41,125 nt of DNA from NCBI GenBank assembly GCA_002505775.1, contig DAVY01000007.1, positions 81,857 through 122,981 on the forward strand, given 5' to 3'. Both the position numbers and the translations under genes were made by a program. Origin of the DNA: Euryarchaeota archaeon UBA130. Its GTDB lineage: Archaea > Thermoplasmatota > Poseidoniia > Poseidoniales > Thalassarchaeaceae. A model generated the notes under the pieces. The model was not told the origin of the DNA, made no database searches, and was given only the letters and a program-made list of their open reading frames with translations. Below are positions 14,704-24,300 of this stretch, piece after piece. Position 1 is the first letter of the stretch, and each line of letters starts with the position of its first letter.

Positions 14704-17415
14704 TTACTCCTCTTCTGTTACATTCATATCTACTAATGAGGATGGAAGCCTAGCTACGAAAATAACCTCATCAGAATACCCATTTCTATCCGGGTTTCGT
14801 AATTCCATTATTCTGGTACCCTTGGTAACCTTGCCCAATGTCTCCTTAGTTTGCTCCGATGCCATCCTGATCATCATTCCTTTTGAGGTTAGTATGAACA
14901 GTTGATCTTTGATATCGGGGATTTGTTTTACAGCCACGATCTCATCATCTTGATCTAATGACATTGTTCGAACTCCCTTAGTTCCCCTGTTTGTTCTTCT
15001 ATATCCATCTCTTTCGATGACAAGCTCGCCATTCTCATCCACTGACTCTTCTCCTGTGGTCTCGTCAACAACAGAAACCATTTCTCCTGAACCCAGTCTA
15101 CTTCTTTTCGCCATGCCATGCTTCGAAATCGTAAGGACGCTCGTGTCAAAATCTTCCGTCACTATCATGCCAATGACCTTATCTCCAGTTCCGAGCTTCA
15201 TTCCAGAGACCCCCTGGCTAACTCTACCTTGTACCCTGACAAGGTGGGTAGTCTGCTCCATTCCGGTTGAAGGGTCCAGCCTTTTCTTAATTTCAGCCGG
15301 CTTGAACCTGCATGCATTTCCCCTTGCTGAGACGATAACGACATGGTCTTCCTCTGTTGCTGGTCTGACTGATACCAGTGAATCCTCCTCACCATCTGCG
15401 AATCTTAAGGCATATTTTCCATTCCTGTTTATTTTAACATACTCTGATAGGTAGCTCCTCTTTATCCTGCCATTTTTAGTGGCAAAGATCAGGAAGTGGC
15501 CTTCCGGACTGTTGATCAAATCCCTGTTCAGGGGGAGTATCGAAATGACCTTTTCTTCATCCCTGATACCGCCAAGTAAGTTTCGGATGTGAGTCCCTTT
15601 TCCATACCTGCTAGCTGAGGGCGTTTCCCACGCCCTAAGGCCATAGACTCGACCTTGATCTGTGAAGATCAATAATCTGTCTTTACTGAAGCAAGTAAGT
15701 ATTGATTTTGGGAAATCCTCATCCTTGGTGGTTACTCCCTTCAGTCCCTTGCCCCCTCTATTTTGAACCCTAAACGCCTCTACCGGCATATGTCTAATGT
15801 AATTGTCTTCCGAGAGTGAAATAACTATTGCTCGCTCCTCAATCAAATCCTCCCTGTCCATGGAAAGAGGCATTGGGTCAATCAACGATCTCCTCTCATC
15901 GCCGTGTTTTTCCACCATCGTCTCCAGTTCCTTGACTAGGATACTCAACCTTCTGGCCATTGAAGATATTATGTCCCTTAAATCAGATATTCTTACTTTT
16001 AATTCCTCATGCTCATTCTTCACCTTTTCAACGTCCAAGCGACTGAGCTGATACAGACGGCGTTCGGCGATGGCCTTTGACTGTGCTTCTGTGAAGTCAA
16101 AGGGCTTGACCCCAGAAATCTCCTCCTTGCCCTGTAATACGGATTCGAATTGTTCCCTGCTAGAACTGGCCCTTCCAGCTTTAATCACGTCCCCAATTCT
16201 ATCTTGTGCCTTGACCAGGCCTTCCAGAATATGGGCCCTAGCCTCTGCTCTTTCCAGCTCGAACATCGCCCTCCTCTTGACGACTGATTCTCTGTGCTCT
16301 ACATACGTATGTAGCATGACTGGGAGAGTAAGAAGGACTGGCCGACCATCCAGAATTCCCATCATATTTGCAGAATAAGACTCCTGAAGCCTACTGGATT
16401 TGAATAGCTGATTCAGGACTGCATGTGGGTCAGCATTATTCTTGATTTCTATTACTACTCGTATGCCCTCTTTCGATGACTCATCTCGGATGTCCCTTAT
16501 GCCCACTACAGTTCCCTTTGAGACAAGATCTGCGATATGGACAAGCATATCCGATTTTTTGACCTGATAAGGAATCTCGTGAACAATGATTCTTTTTCCT
16601 TTGGAATCATCATGAACATCACATTTTGAACGGACATGAAATCTTCCCTTACCTGTCATGTACATATCGAGTATTCCGTCCAATCCATGAATTGTGGCAC
16701 CCGTTGGGAAATCCGGACCTTTGACATGACCCATGTATTCCTCTATCGGAATATCTGGCATTTCCAAATCATCCCTCCCTCCTTCCAAGATAGTCTTGAC
16801 GTGCAATCTTATTGCCCCTGCCACTTCAGTTAGATTGTGAGGGGGAATTCTGGTTGCCATGCCTACCGCAATCCCATCACTTCCATTCAGGAGGAGATTG
16901 GGCAACCTTGCGGGTAGTACAGTAGGCTCCATCTCGGAATCATCGAAATTAGGTTGGAAGTCCACTGTTTTCTTGTCTATGTCCTCCATCATATGCTTGG
17001 AAATTTTATCCAGCCTACTTTCAGTGTACCTCATTGCAGCTGGGGGATCGCCATCAATCGATCCGAAGTTCCCCTGGCCATCTACAAGTGGATATCTCAA
17101 TGAGAAATCTTGTGCCATTCGGACCATGGTATCATAGATCGATAAATCTCCATGAGGATGGTATTTACCCATCACCTCTCCAACCGAACGAGCCGATTTG
17201 CTGTACTTCTTTTCAGAGGTATGCCCTGCTTCGTGCATCCCATATAGCACACGTCGATGGACCGGTTTAAGCCCATCTCGAACGTCGGGCAAAGCTCTAC
17301 CAATTATCACAGACATGGCATAGTTGATGTATGAGGTTTTCATTTCTTCGACAAGAGAATGATTTAGAATATTTTCATTACTAGAAACGGGTTCATTATT
17401 TTCTTCAGATGTCAA
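14704..17415 (-). CDS. gyrA: DNA gyrase subunit A
   Basis: Breakage-reunion subunit of the bacterial-type gyrase. The 903-aa protein has the catalytic Tyr130 in AAMRYTESRL and the helix YHPHGDLSIYDTMVRMAQ of the quinolone region (85-102). A coiled coil lies at about 375-500. The C-terminal DNA-wrapping pinwheel begins with the GyrA box QNRGGKG (551-557), which argues for gyrase rather than topoisomerase IV. Position 91, equivalent to Escherichia coli Ser83, is Leu. A TTG start at 17413-17415 is supported by GGAGGTGA upstream. The first 11 bp overlap the end of gyrB, so the subunits are translationally coupled. Gyrase is a bacterial acquisition known in Thermoplasmatota and other Euryarchaeota. 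Confidence 0.97.
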   Translation of the reverse strand: MTSEENNEPVSSNENILNHSLVEEMKTSYINYAMSVIIGRALPDVRDGLKPVHRRVLYGMHEAGHTSEKKYSKSARSVGEVMGKYHPHGDLSIYDTMVRMAQDFSLRYPLVDGQGNFGSIDGDPPAAMRYTESRLDKISKHMMEDIDKKTVDFQPNFDDSEMEPTVLPARLPNLLLNGSDGIAVGMATRIPPHNLTEVAGAIRLHVKTILEGGRDDLEMPDIPIEEYMGHVKGPDFPTGATIHGLDGILDMYMTGKGRFHVRSKCDVHDDSKGKRIIVHEIPYQVKKSDMLVHIADLVSKGTVVGIRDIRDESSKEGIRVVIEIKNNADPHAVLNQLFKSSRLQESYSANMMGILDGRPVLLTLPVMLHTYVEHRESVVKRRAMFELERAEARAHILEGLVKAQDRIGDVIKAGRASSSREQFESVLQGKEEISGVKPFDFTEAQSKAIAERRLYQLSRLDVEKVKNEHEELKVRISDLRDIISSMARRLSILVKELETMVEKHGDERRSLIDPMPLSMDREDLIEERAIVISLSEDNYIRHMPVEAFRVQNRGGKGLKGVTTKDEDFPKSILTCFSKDRLLIFTDQGRVYGLRAWETPSASRYGKGTHIRNLLGGIRDEEKVISILPLNRDLINSPEGHFLIFATKNGRIKRSYLSEYVKINRNGKYALRFADGEEDSLVSVRPATEEDHVVIVSARGNACRFKPAEIKKRLDPSTGMEQTTHLVRVQGRVSQGVSGMKLGTGDKVIGMIVTEDFDTSVLTISKHGMAKRSRLGSGEMVSVVDETTGEESVDENGELVIERDGYRRTNRGTKGVRTMSLDQDDEIVAVKQIPDIKDQLFILTSKGMMIRMASEQTKETLGKVTKGTRIMELRNPDRNGYSDEVIFVARLPSSLVDMNVTEEE

Positions 17416-19363
17416 GATTGGTCACCTCCTTCGCATATTTTTCGATAAACGCCCTTCGATCAGGGACATCTTCTCCCATCAGTATCTCGAACAGCCTATC
17501 AGACTCTTCAGCATCCTGGACAGTTACCTTTAGCATTGTTCGGGTCATTGGATTCATTGTAGTTTCCCACAACTGCTCCGGATTCATTTCTCCAAGACCC
17601 TTGTACCTTTGAACACCAATCTTTGCACTAGGATTATCAGCTTGCAGTTCTAGCATAACACTGTCCCTTTCTTCATCTGAGAATACGTATCTGCTCACCC
17701 GTCCCTTCGTGAGTTGGTAGAGTGGTGGTTGGGCGATATACACATGCCCGTCCTCTATTGCAGGCCTCATGAATCTCCACAGGAAAGTTAGCATTAGTGT
17801 CCTGATGTGTGCCCCATCAATATCTGCATCACACATAATGATGATCTTGGAATACCTTAGTTTGCTCGAATCGAATGCCCCCTCCTCTTCACTATTATTC
17901 CCCACTCCAGCTCCAAGGGCCCTTATCATCGTCTGAATCTCTTGATTTTGGAATACCTTGGCGGCATTATGCTTCTGTCTTTCAACGTTCAGTATTTTTC
18001 CACGTAGAGGGAGAATCGCCTGTATCCTCCGATCCCTACCAGTTTTCGCAGATCCGCCCGCTGAGTCTCCTTCGACTAGGTATACCTCACATTCGCTCGG
18101 GTCTCTGGATTGACAGTCCGCCAGTTTGCCTGGAAGACCACCACCTTCTAGAACTCCCTTCCTTCGAGTCAGGTCCCTAGCCTTTCTAGCCGCTTCCCTA
18201 GCTTTAGATGCAAGTAGTGCCTTTTCCACAATTTGCTTGGCAACTGAAGGATTTTCTTCGAAAAATTCTCCAAGTTTATCATAGACAATGGTTTGTACAA
18301 TTCCCGTGACCTCACTACTGACTAACTTATCTTTAGTCTGGGACGAGAAGGAAGGGTCAGGATGCTTCACACTTACTACTGCAGCCAACCCCTCTCTCAC
18401 GTCATCACCGGAAAGAGCATCTCCCTTCAGAAGCTTCTTTTTCTTGGCATATGAGTTGACAGAGCTGGTGAGTGCAGTTCGTAGACCGGACAAATGCGTC
18501 CCCCCATCCTTGTTCCGGATTATATTGGTGTAGCATCGAATCGACTCACTGAATGCGTCTGACCACTGAAGTGCGAGCTCGATCTCTACATTCCCCTTCT
18601 CAATTTCCTTCTCGCCCCTAATTTTGATGACCTCATCGTGCAGAACCTCTCTTCTGTTGTTGAGTTGACTCACATACTCCGATAATCCTCCTTCGTATAG
18701 GTGCTCAGAAGTATGAGGGTCGTCCCCCCTCTCATCAAGAATCGTCATCCTTAGTCCAGCGTTGAGAAATGCTGTCTCGCCAACCCGAGTGTCGACCTCT
18801 TCGAAATCAAACTCAATTACATCCGTGAATATCGATAAATCAGGCTTGAAGGAAATTTTTGTCCCCGTATCTTCGCACTTCCCTATTTTCTTTAGGGATT
18901 CAACTGGAACTCCAGCCTCATATCTCTGAAAGTAGATATTCCCATCTCTATGGATCGTCATTTCCATCCATTCAGATACAGCATTGACTGCAGAAACCCC
19001 TACTCCGTGGAGTCCCCCAGAGACTTTGTAGGAACTGTTATCGAATTTCCCTCCTGCGTGAAGTTTCGTCATTATTACTTCAGCCGCTGATATTCCATAT
19101 TCTTCGTGGATTCCAACAGGGATTCCCCTACCAAAGTCCCTTACAGAAAGCGAACCGCCCTTGTGGAGTACTATCTCTATTGAATCTGTATGCCCTGCAA
19201 GATGCTCATCTACTGAATTGTCAACAACTTCCCAAATACAGTGATGTAGGGCCGAACCGTCATGAGGGTCACCAAGATACATTCCAGGCCTTTTTCTAAC
19301 TGCCTCTAGTCCTTCAAGGACTTGTATGCTATCAGCATCATAGTCATCTTTCACAATAATCAT
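17405..19363 (-). CDS. gyrB: DNA gyrase subunit B
   Basis: ATPase subunit of gyrase. The 652-aa protein has the GHKL ATP-binding motifs EVVDNSVDEHL (about 45-55), DFGRGIPVG (about 77-85) and GGLHGVGVSAVNA (about 117-129). The TOPRIM domain follows, with VEGDSAGGSAKTGRDR and the metal-binding CDADIDGAH. The C-terminal RYKGLGEMNPEQLWETTMNP is typical of GyrB. Length matches the short GyrB form and lacks the Escherichia coli insert. The ATG at 19363 is preceded by a perfect 11-bp inverted repeat (19373-19397) and no clear Shine-Dalgarno sequence. It is the first gene of the gyrB-gyrA operon. Confidence 0.97.
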   Translation of the reverse strand: MIIVKDDYDADSIQVLEGLEAVRKRPGMYLGDPHDGSALHHCIWEVVDNSVDEHLAGHTDSIEIVLHKGGSLSVRDFGRGIPVGIHEEYGISAAEVIMTKLHAGGKFDNSSYKVSGGLHGVGVSAVNAVSEWMEMTIHRDGNIYFQRYEAGVPVESLKKIGKCEDTGTKISFKPDLSIFTDVIEFDFEEVDTRVGETAFLNAGLRMTILDERGDDPHTSEHLYEGGLSEYVSQLNNRREVLHDEVIKIRGEKEIEKGNVEIELALQWSDAFSESIRCYTNIIRNKDGGTHLSGLRTALTSSVNSYAKKKKLLKGDALSGDDVREGLAAVVSVKHPDPSFSSQTKDKLVSSEVTGIVQTIVYDKLGEFFEENPSVAKQIVEKALLASKAREAARKARDLTRRKGVLEGGGLPGKLADCQSRDPSECEVYLVEGDSAGGSAKTGRDRRIQAILPLRGKILNVERQKHNAAKVFQNQEIQTMIRALGAGVGNNSEEEGAFDSSKLRYSKIIIMCDADIDGAHIRTLMLTFLWRFMRPAIEDGHVYIAQPPLYQLTKGRVSRYVFSDEERDSVMLELQADNPSAKIGVQRYKGLGEMNPEQLWETTMNPMTRTMLKVTVQDAEESDRLFEILMGEDVPDRRAFIEKYAKEVTNLDI

Positions 19364-19372
19364 CTCGAGTTT

Positions 19373-19397
19373 TTGAGGGTTCCGTAGGAACCCTCAA
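19373..19397 (-). promoter_or_regulatory. Perfect inverted repeat in the gyrB leader
   Basis: TTGAGGGTTCC and its exact complement GGAACCCTCAA are separated by 3 nt, ending 9 nt before the gyrB ATG. A TATA-like AATATATTC at about 19441-19449 on the minus strand would give a leader of roughly 55 nt containing this hairpin. It is too close to the start, and lacks a T-run, to be a terminator. It may be an operator or an RNA structure that limits translation of gyrase. Confidence 0.65.
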
Positions 19398-19660
19398 TCA
19401 TTATGAGATACTCTAAAGGCAGGGGGTTATTCAACTCTGCGAATATATTGAGAAAAATAGGCCCTTTTTAGTACTCTATTCTCTTTGTGAAAAGGTCAAT
19501 TACGACTTTCTAAAACGTCTCCAGTTATGTATTCGAGAATCGCCTAAACCTTGGGATGAGGTTCTTGAAAAGGACTAGAGAATAGTTTTTCTTTATTCAT
19601 AATCCGTGTCCTATTTTACTAGGTCTATTTTTTTCAAATCATAGAAATTGTGAGCTTTCT
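19398..19660. other. Divergent intergenic region between gyrB and aroD
   Basis: Apart from the gyrB-side inverted repeat and TATA-like element, I see no gene, RNA or convincing repeat. The aroD-proximal 100 bp are A+T-rich, with T-runs near 19585-19633 that could include the aroD promoter. No small reading frame with a plausible ribosome binding site was evident. Confidence 0.5.
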
Positions 19661-20512
19661 ATGCTCTCAGATGACACGACACGATTAAACAGAATCCTAG
19701 GGTCGAAGCATCGGATGGAGTTGCCGCTCGTGTGCGTTGTGTTGACCGGTTGTACGGTTGATGAGATGCTCAAGGATGCCTCCTTGGCCACAGCTGCCGG
19801 GGCTGATTTAGTTGAGGTTAGGCTTGACAAGCTTTGGACCAGGGAAATGGAGTTGGAGGAATCCGAAGAGGACAATGATGCAAAGAAATCCCATAAGGGG
19901 GAAGTCGAGTACGAGGTTCAATCGCTTGACTCAGTCGATCTAAAGTCAGCACTTTCATCGTTCAAACAAGGAATAGAATTGCCGGTAATTCTAACATGTA
20001 GGCCAGAGAGACAGGGCGGTTACTACCCAGGGGACGAGTCCAGTAGAATCGAGGTACTGAGGACAGCAATTGAGAGCGGGGTTAGTTGGGTTGACCTTGA
20101 AGTAGACATCAGTGCATCGGATAGAAAGTCATTGATGGAAAAGGCCTCGGGAAAGACCAAGATAATAGCCTCCTATCATTCTGAGGAAAACCCTCCCCCA
20201 TCGAGTGAGATAGTGGCTGAGGTGGAAGATTATTCTAGTCTTGGTGACATGGTGAAGATATGCTATCCGGTCCAAGGTTCTGAAGGAGCATTGAGAATAT
20301 TTGAAGCCGCATGGGAAATGAGGAATTCGGAGATTAAGATGTCACTGATGGGAGTTGGCCCGGGAGGTGACTGGGTTAGAATTCACGCCCCCTTACTGGG
20401 TCAGAATATGGTGTACTCAACAATGCAAGTCGGTTGGCACTTAACCCACTCAGGGAAGATAAACGTTTCAGATTTGACAACTGCATGGAATCTTCTTGGC
20501 TATTCTTCGTAA
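19661..20512 (+). CDS. aroD: 3-dehydroquinate dehydratase, type I
   Basis: Dehydrates 3-dehydroquinate through a Schiff base in the shikimate pathway. The 283-aa protein shows type I landmarks: ADLVEVRLDKL (about 48-58), the TCRPERQGG segment, an active-site His in IIASYHSEE and the Schiff-base Lys in MVKICYP. The C-terminal APLLGQNMVYSTMQ is equivalent to the usual GQ-containing loop. A charged insert (about 60-90, rich in Glu, Asp and Lys) follows the first strand and lengthens it relative to the typical 225-250 aa. Start is taken as ATG 19661; an ATG at 19715 (MELPLVCVVL) is nearer the family N-terminus. Its 3' end overlaps the convergent gene by 13 bp. Confidence 0.93.
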   Translation: MLSDDTTRLNRILGSKHRMELPLVCVVLTGCTVDEMLKDASLATAAGADLVEVRLDKLWTREMELEESEEDNDAKKSHKGEVEYEVQSLDSVDLKSALSSFKQGIELPVILTCRPERQGGYYPGDESSRIEVLRTAIESGVSWVDLEVDISASDRKSLMEKASGKTKIIASYHSEENPPPSSEIVAEVEDYSSLGDMVKICYPVQGSEGALRIFEAAWEMRNSEIKMSLMGVGPGGDWVRIHAPLLGQNMVYSTMQVGWHLTHSGKINVSDLTTAWNLLGYSS

Positions 20513-21390
20513 TCCCGTGCGTCACTCCGCTCATCATCTAGGTATGGAACTTCGCGACTTCCCTCCACGTTATCCCCCTCTTTTCCGTTTGACATGTACC
20601 TAGAATGAATAATTAATGGCACAATTATGCAGGCCAAAGGCAATGAACCTACTAATAGAGTGGCAGTAAACTTTGGGATGTTCAAACGATCCTCGACGTC
20701 TATCAGAATTTCGACGTCAACATCCCCTCCCGGTGCGTCGGTATTCGTATGTCTCCTATTATTCCAGCCATCAATTACAAGATAGTACAGTACGTCACCG
20801 CCACCAAAGAAACCAGCACCGCTGGAGTCAATTGCAACTGAGAACTCTTGATAGGTAACTCCCTCGTATGCGTGAACATCTCTGAAAGGAAGCCAGTCAT
20901 CCATATCCCTCCACTCAACCGGAAGCTGGTCGAAGGCTTCGAAGAAATAAGGGTCATCTCTCATTCCATAGTACATCTTGTATCTGTCCCAATTTGGTTC
21001 AGTCATCAAATAAATATCTGAATTTGGATTCAGAGGAGGGTCATCCTGGTTACTAGCAATACTAATGCAGAAAGTGTACATATGCCCGGGTACCAGCCTC
21101 ATTCCGATGGCAGTTGCGGTGTCATTGTCTACAGTGAAGTCAGTGAATAAGTCGGTGTCTAAGTCAAGGCTTGGATCTTCAACGTTATCCCACCAGCTAT
21201 CCTCGACTGGCTCTACTGAGATTCTGTAACCATTAGAGGGGTCATTTACTGCAGGAACATCACAAGATCCTGTGCTCTGAGCGGATACTGCGGGAGTAAG
21301 TACCAGTGCAGCAATAAGAAGAAAATTAGGTGCAACTAGGAAGAAGCTAGTGCCGAAGGTGAAAAACCCCGCCCTCCTTCTAGCGTTCAT
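20500..21390 (-). CDS. Secreted single-pass membrane protein, partner of the PKD metalloprotease
   Basis: A 296-aa protein with an N-terminal signal sequence (about 12-37, ending near AVSAQS), an external domain rich in Asp and aromatic residues (about 40-240), a C-terminal membrane helix (about 245-267) and a charged cytoplasmic tail. I do not recognise a named family. The external part (GHMYTFCISIA, DVLYYLVIDGWNN, DVDVEILIDVED) looks like a beta-sandwich of the pre-peptidase C-terminal type. This is a weak structural guess. Its ATG directly abuts the stop codon of the giant metalloprotease, with no gap, so the two are surely co-translated and probably act together at the cell surface. Confidence 0.8.
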   Translation of the reverse strand: MNARRRAGFFTFGTSFFLVAPNFLLIAALVLTPAVSAQSTGSCDVPAVNDPSNGYRISVEPVEDSWWDNVEDPSLDLDTDLFTDFTVDNDTATAIGMRLVPGHMYTFCISIASNQDDPPLNPNSDIYLMTEPNWDRYKMYYGMRDDPYFFEAFDQLPVEWRDMDDWLPFRDVHAYEGVTYQEFSVAIDSSGAGFFGGGDVLYYLVIDGWNNRRHTNTDAPGGDVDVEILIDVEDRLNIPKFTATLLVGSLPLACIIVPLIIHSRYMSNGKEGDNVEGSREVPYLDDERSDARDYEE

Positions 21391-24300
21391 TCAACGCCTC
21401 CTGGTTCTAATAGGGCGCACATAGCCTGAATCAGCGTCTCTCCGCTCTTCTTCTGAAAGGTACTTTGGCTGGGGCGGGGGTTTGTGTTGGTCCATTCCTG
21501 GCAGACCACCATCAGCTTCAACTTCATCGACATCATATGTTTCCATCATGTCCTCAGCTTCAAGCTCCTCTTCATCTTTCTGCCTCATTATAATCCAGCC
21601 GAGAAGTAGAACTAGCCCAACCAGCGCAAGAAGGCCCCCACTCTCCCTGTTGGGGACTATGTCTTCCCAAGTCAGATCTGATAGTGACTTCGGTACGTAC
21701 TCATCTTCGGTAGATAGTACGGTGATTACATAGTCTCTCTCCGCACAGACGTTCACGGCATCGCAGACTCGCATGGTGATTCTAATTTCTCCTTCTTCAC
21801 TCCATGTTTCTGGATTCCAATCCCAGTCATTCTTGTAATCCCCATCGCCGTCGGAGTCTACGGATGCATCCAGATCCCACCTGACTACCAAATCTTCAGA
21901 TAGAGACTCGTCCATATCATTTGTAAAGTCCCCATCTCCATCCGAGTCAATAGATGTGTCCAAATCGATCCATGCAACAATTCCGTCTTCTAAATCCTGA
22001 TCATAAACACTGTAATTCAAGTAAACGGGATCCCCCATGTTGACGTAATCAGAGGAAATAGGGCTATCGGTTAGAATAACCGGGGACTCTGAAACAACCA
22101 CGTCTATGGACGTACTGTTCGTTTCTCCCCCTTCAAATCCGTCCACCACGGTTAGAGTGACTGTGTACGACCCCGGCATAGTATATTGATGCCAAGCTAT
22201 CCCCCCCTCTACCTGAGGGCTTGCATCTCCGAAGTCCCAAATCCATCTAGTAATCCCATTCCAGTCCGTATCTTCACTATCCATTGAGGATTTCCCAACA
22301 AAGGCGGGGTCCGAGTCGTAACTCCTAGATCCATCAAACTTGATTAAGCTCATCGGAGAAACAAATACATCGCCCGATTCTGTTTGCGGGACTTGCCAGA
22401 TAACCTGCTCGGAATCAGTCGGCTCCCGTTCCAAAATTGATCCGTTTACGTTCGGACAAGAGAAGTCAATCATGGGAACAGGCAATGGATTTTCTATCCT
22501 CAAACTAAATGATTTCTCAGCTGACGAAAGTCCAAGCACGTCAACGACCCTAAGGGATACAGTGTACAGGCCAGGCTCCATGAATGTGTGACTTACCGAT
22601 GTAGTGTTCTCTATTGTTCCGGATAAATCTGAGATGGACCAAATAGTGGAGAGCTGAGTCGAATCCCCATCGGGATCAAACGAGTAACTCGTGAAAGTAT
22701 ATGTTGTGTCCACAGTACCGTCGACGGGTCTTGAGAAGACTGCAACCGGCCTCTGATTGATCACATTGACCTGGATGGTAGCAGATGTCGAGTTCCCATC
22801 ATCGTCGATAACAGTCAATCCTATATTTTTCAGCCCAGGAGTTAACCATCCAACTACTGGATTTGCCAAGTCAGATGACAAATGGGAGAAATCTGAGGTC
22901 ATAGTCATGCCTCCTCCATCAAGATTGACCCCCTCCTCAAAGGTCCAATCATAGCTTACTATCATCCCATCACTATCCGTGAATACTGTAGGTAGCTCCA
23001 GCGGGGTAAGGGTGTATGTCTGAAGTTGGCTATCGAAAATTTGTTGCGGTACTCTGTTCAGTATCCTGATGAATACAGTATGCTCCACATCGTGAATTCC
23101 ATCACTGACTAAGAGTGAAAGAGTGTAGATTATCCCATCAGAACTTCCATCAACCCATGAGTGACTGGATTCGTATAATCCGATTCCAGATTCTATCTCC
23201 CCATCTCCCCAGTTCCACTCAAAGTAGAGTTCTTCAAGCGGTAGATTATCAGTGGTTCCTAGTGCGGAGAACATTACCTGTTGATTCGTCATCAGGATTA
23301 ATTCTTCTGAAACCACAACTCCTTCTACGGAAATCTCAGGGATAGGATCGCTAGTATCCTCGACTACCACATCCCATGTTTGCGCTTCCGAGTAGTATCC
23401 ACCTTGATCCATAACAGTCAGAACTATCGGGTAAGTTCCCGGCTCCAAATATTGGTGTACTGGATTTTTGAGTGTGGACGATACATTATCCCCTAGATCC
23501 CAAAAATATGCAATAGGTGTTTCGTTATTCGAGAAAGAGCCGTTCTCCATCCCAAAGCCCCATTCATCATAACCAGATCCAAACATATTCACAGGGAGCC
23601 ATGTCTGGGTCGAATTAACCGAGACGGAAATTGAAGCTACTGGCTCCATATTGGCTAGTTGAACCGGCAAAGAGAACGCTTGATCAACCAAGGATGATGT
23701 AACATCCCTTATTTCTACTCCAAACGTCCAATCAGAGCTATATGGGGGAGTGAACCATATGCTCTTCTCGGTTGCTATACTATTTCCCGCACTCACTGAG
23801 AAAACTTTGGTATCCACGAGAGTATTGTTTGAGAAGGCGTCTACTGTCACTTCTAATATTTCGAAAAATGAGTTTGAAACAATATCGAGATCTATTTGCA
23901 CACTATCTGACAGGCCATCACCATCTCTGTCAAACCCATCTATAGTGTCTATTGATACCTCGGCGGGGTCAGTGACCAGCATTGCTTGGACCGTGACGGT
24001 AGCGGTTGGATAGCTCCCAGACGTTATACCGCAAGTGGCATAGTTGTAATCGCAATCGTCAACAGTTGACTCATACCACGTTGTCATCCAAACCTCGTCA
24101 ACATCGGACCCAAATCCATGGATCAGGCCAGTAATTGAGCCAGTGACTTGATCGACCCTCATTCTACTCATGGACCAACTTCCAGTACTGCTGTCCTTGG
24201 CAAGCAAGGCCCCCTCAAATCCGAACTCTGATGGTTGTGCCATGATATTCAGAGGGGCCCCGGATCCCTGGTTGAATTTGTAGGCCCTCATACCCCACCC

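Noticed and set aside
14993..15454. Long open frame opposite gyrA (15017-15454, plus strand)
   Set aside because: It lies entirely antisense to conserved gyrA sequence, has no ribosome binding site and encodes Ser-, Pro- and Leu-rich noise; shadow of the real gene.
19373..19397. gyrB-side palindrome as an intrinsic transcription terminator
   Set aside because: No T-run follows on either strand and it precedes a start codon on the minus strand; no gene ends here.
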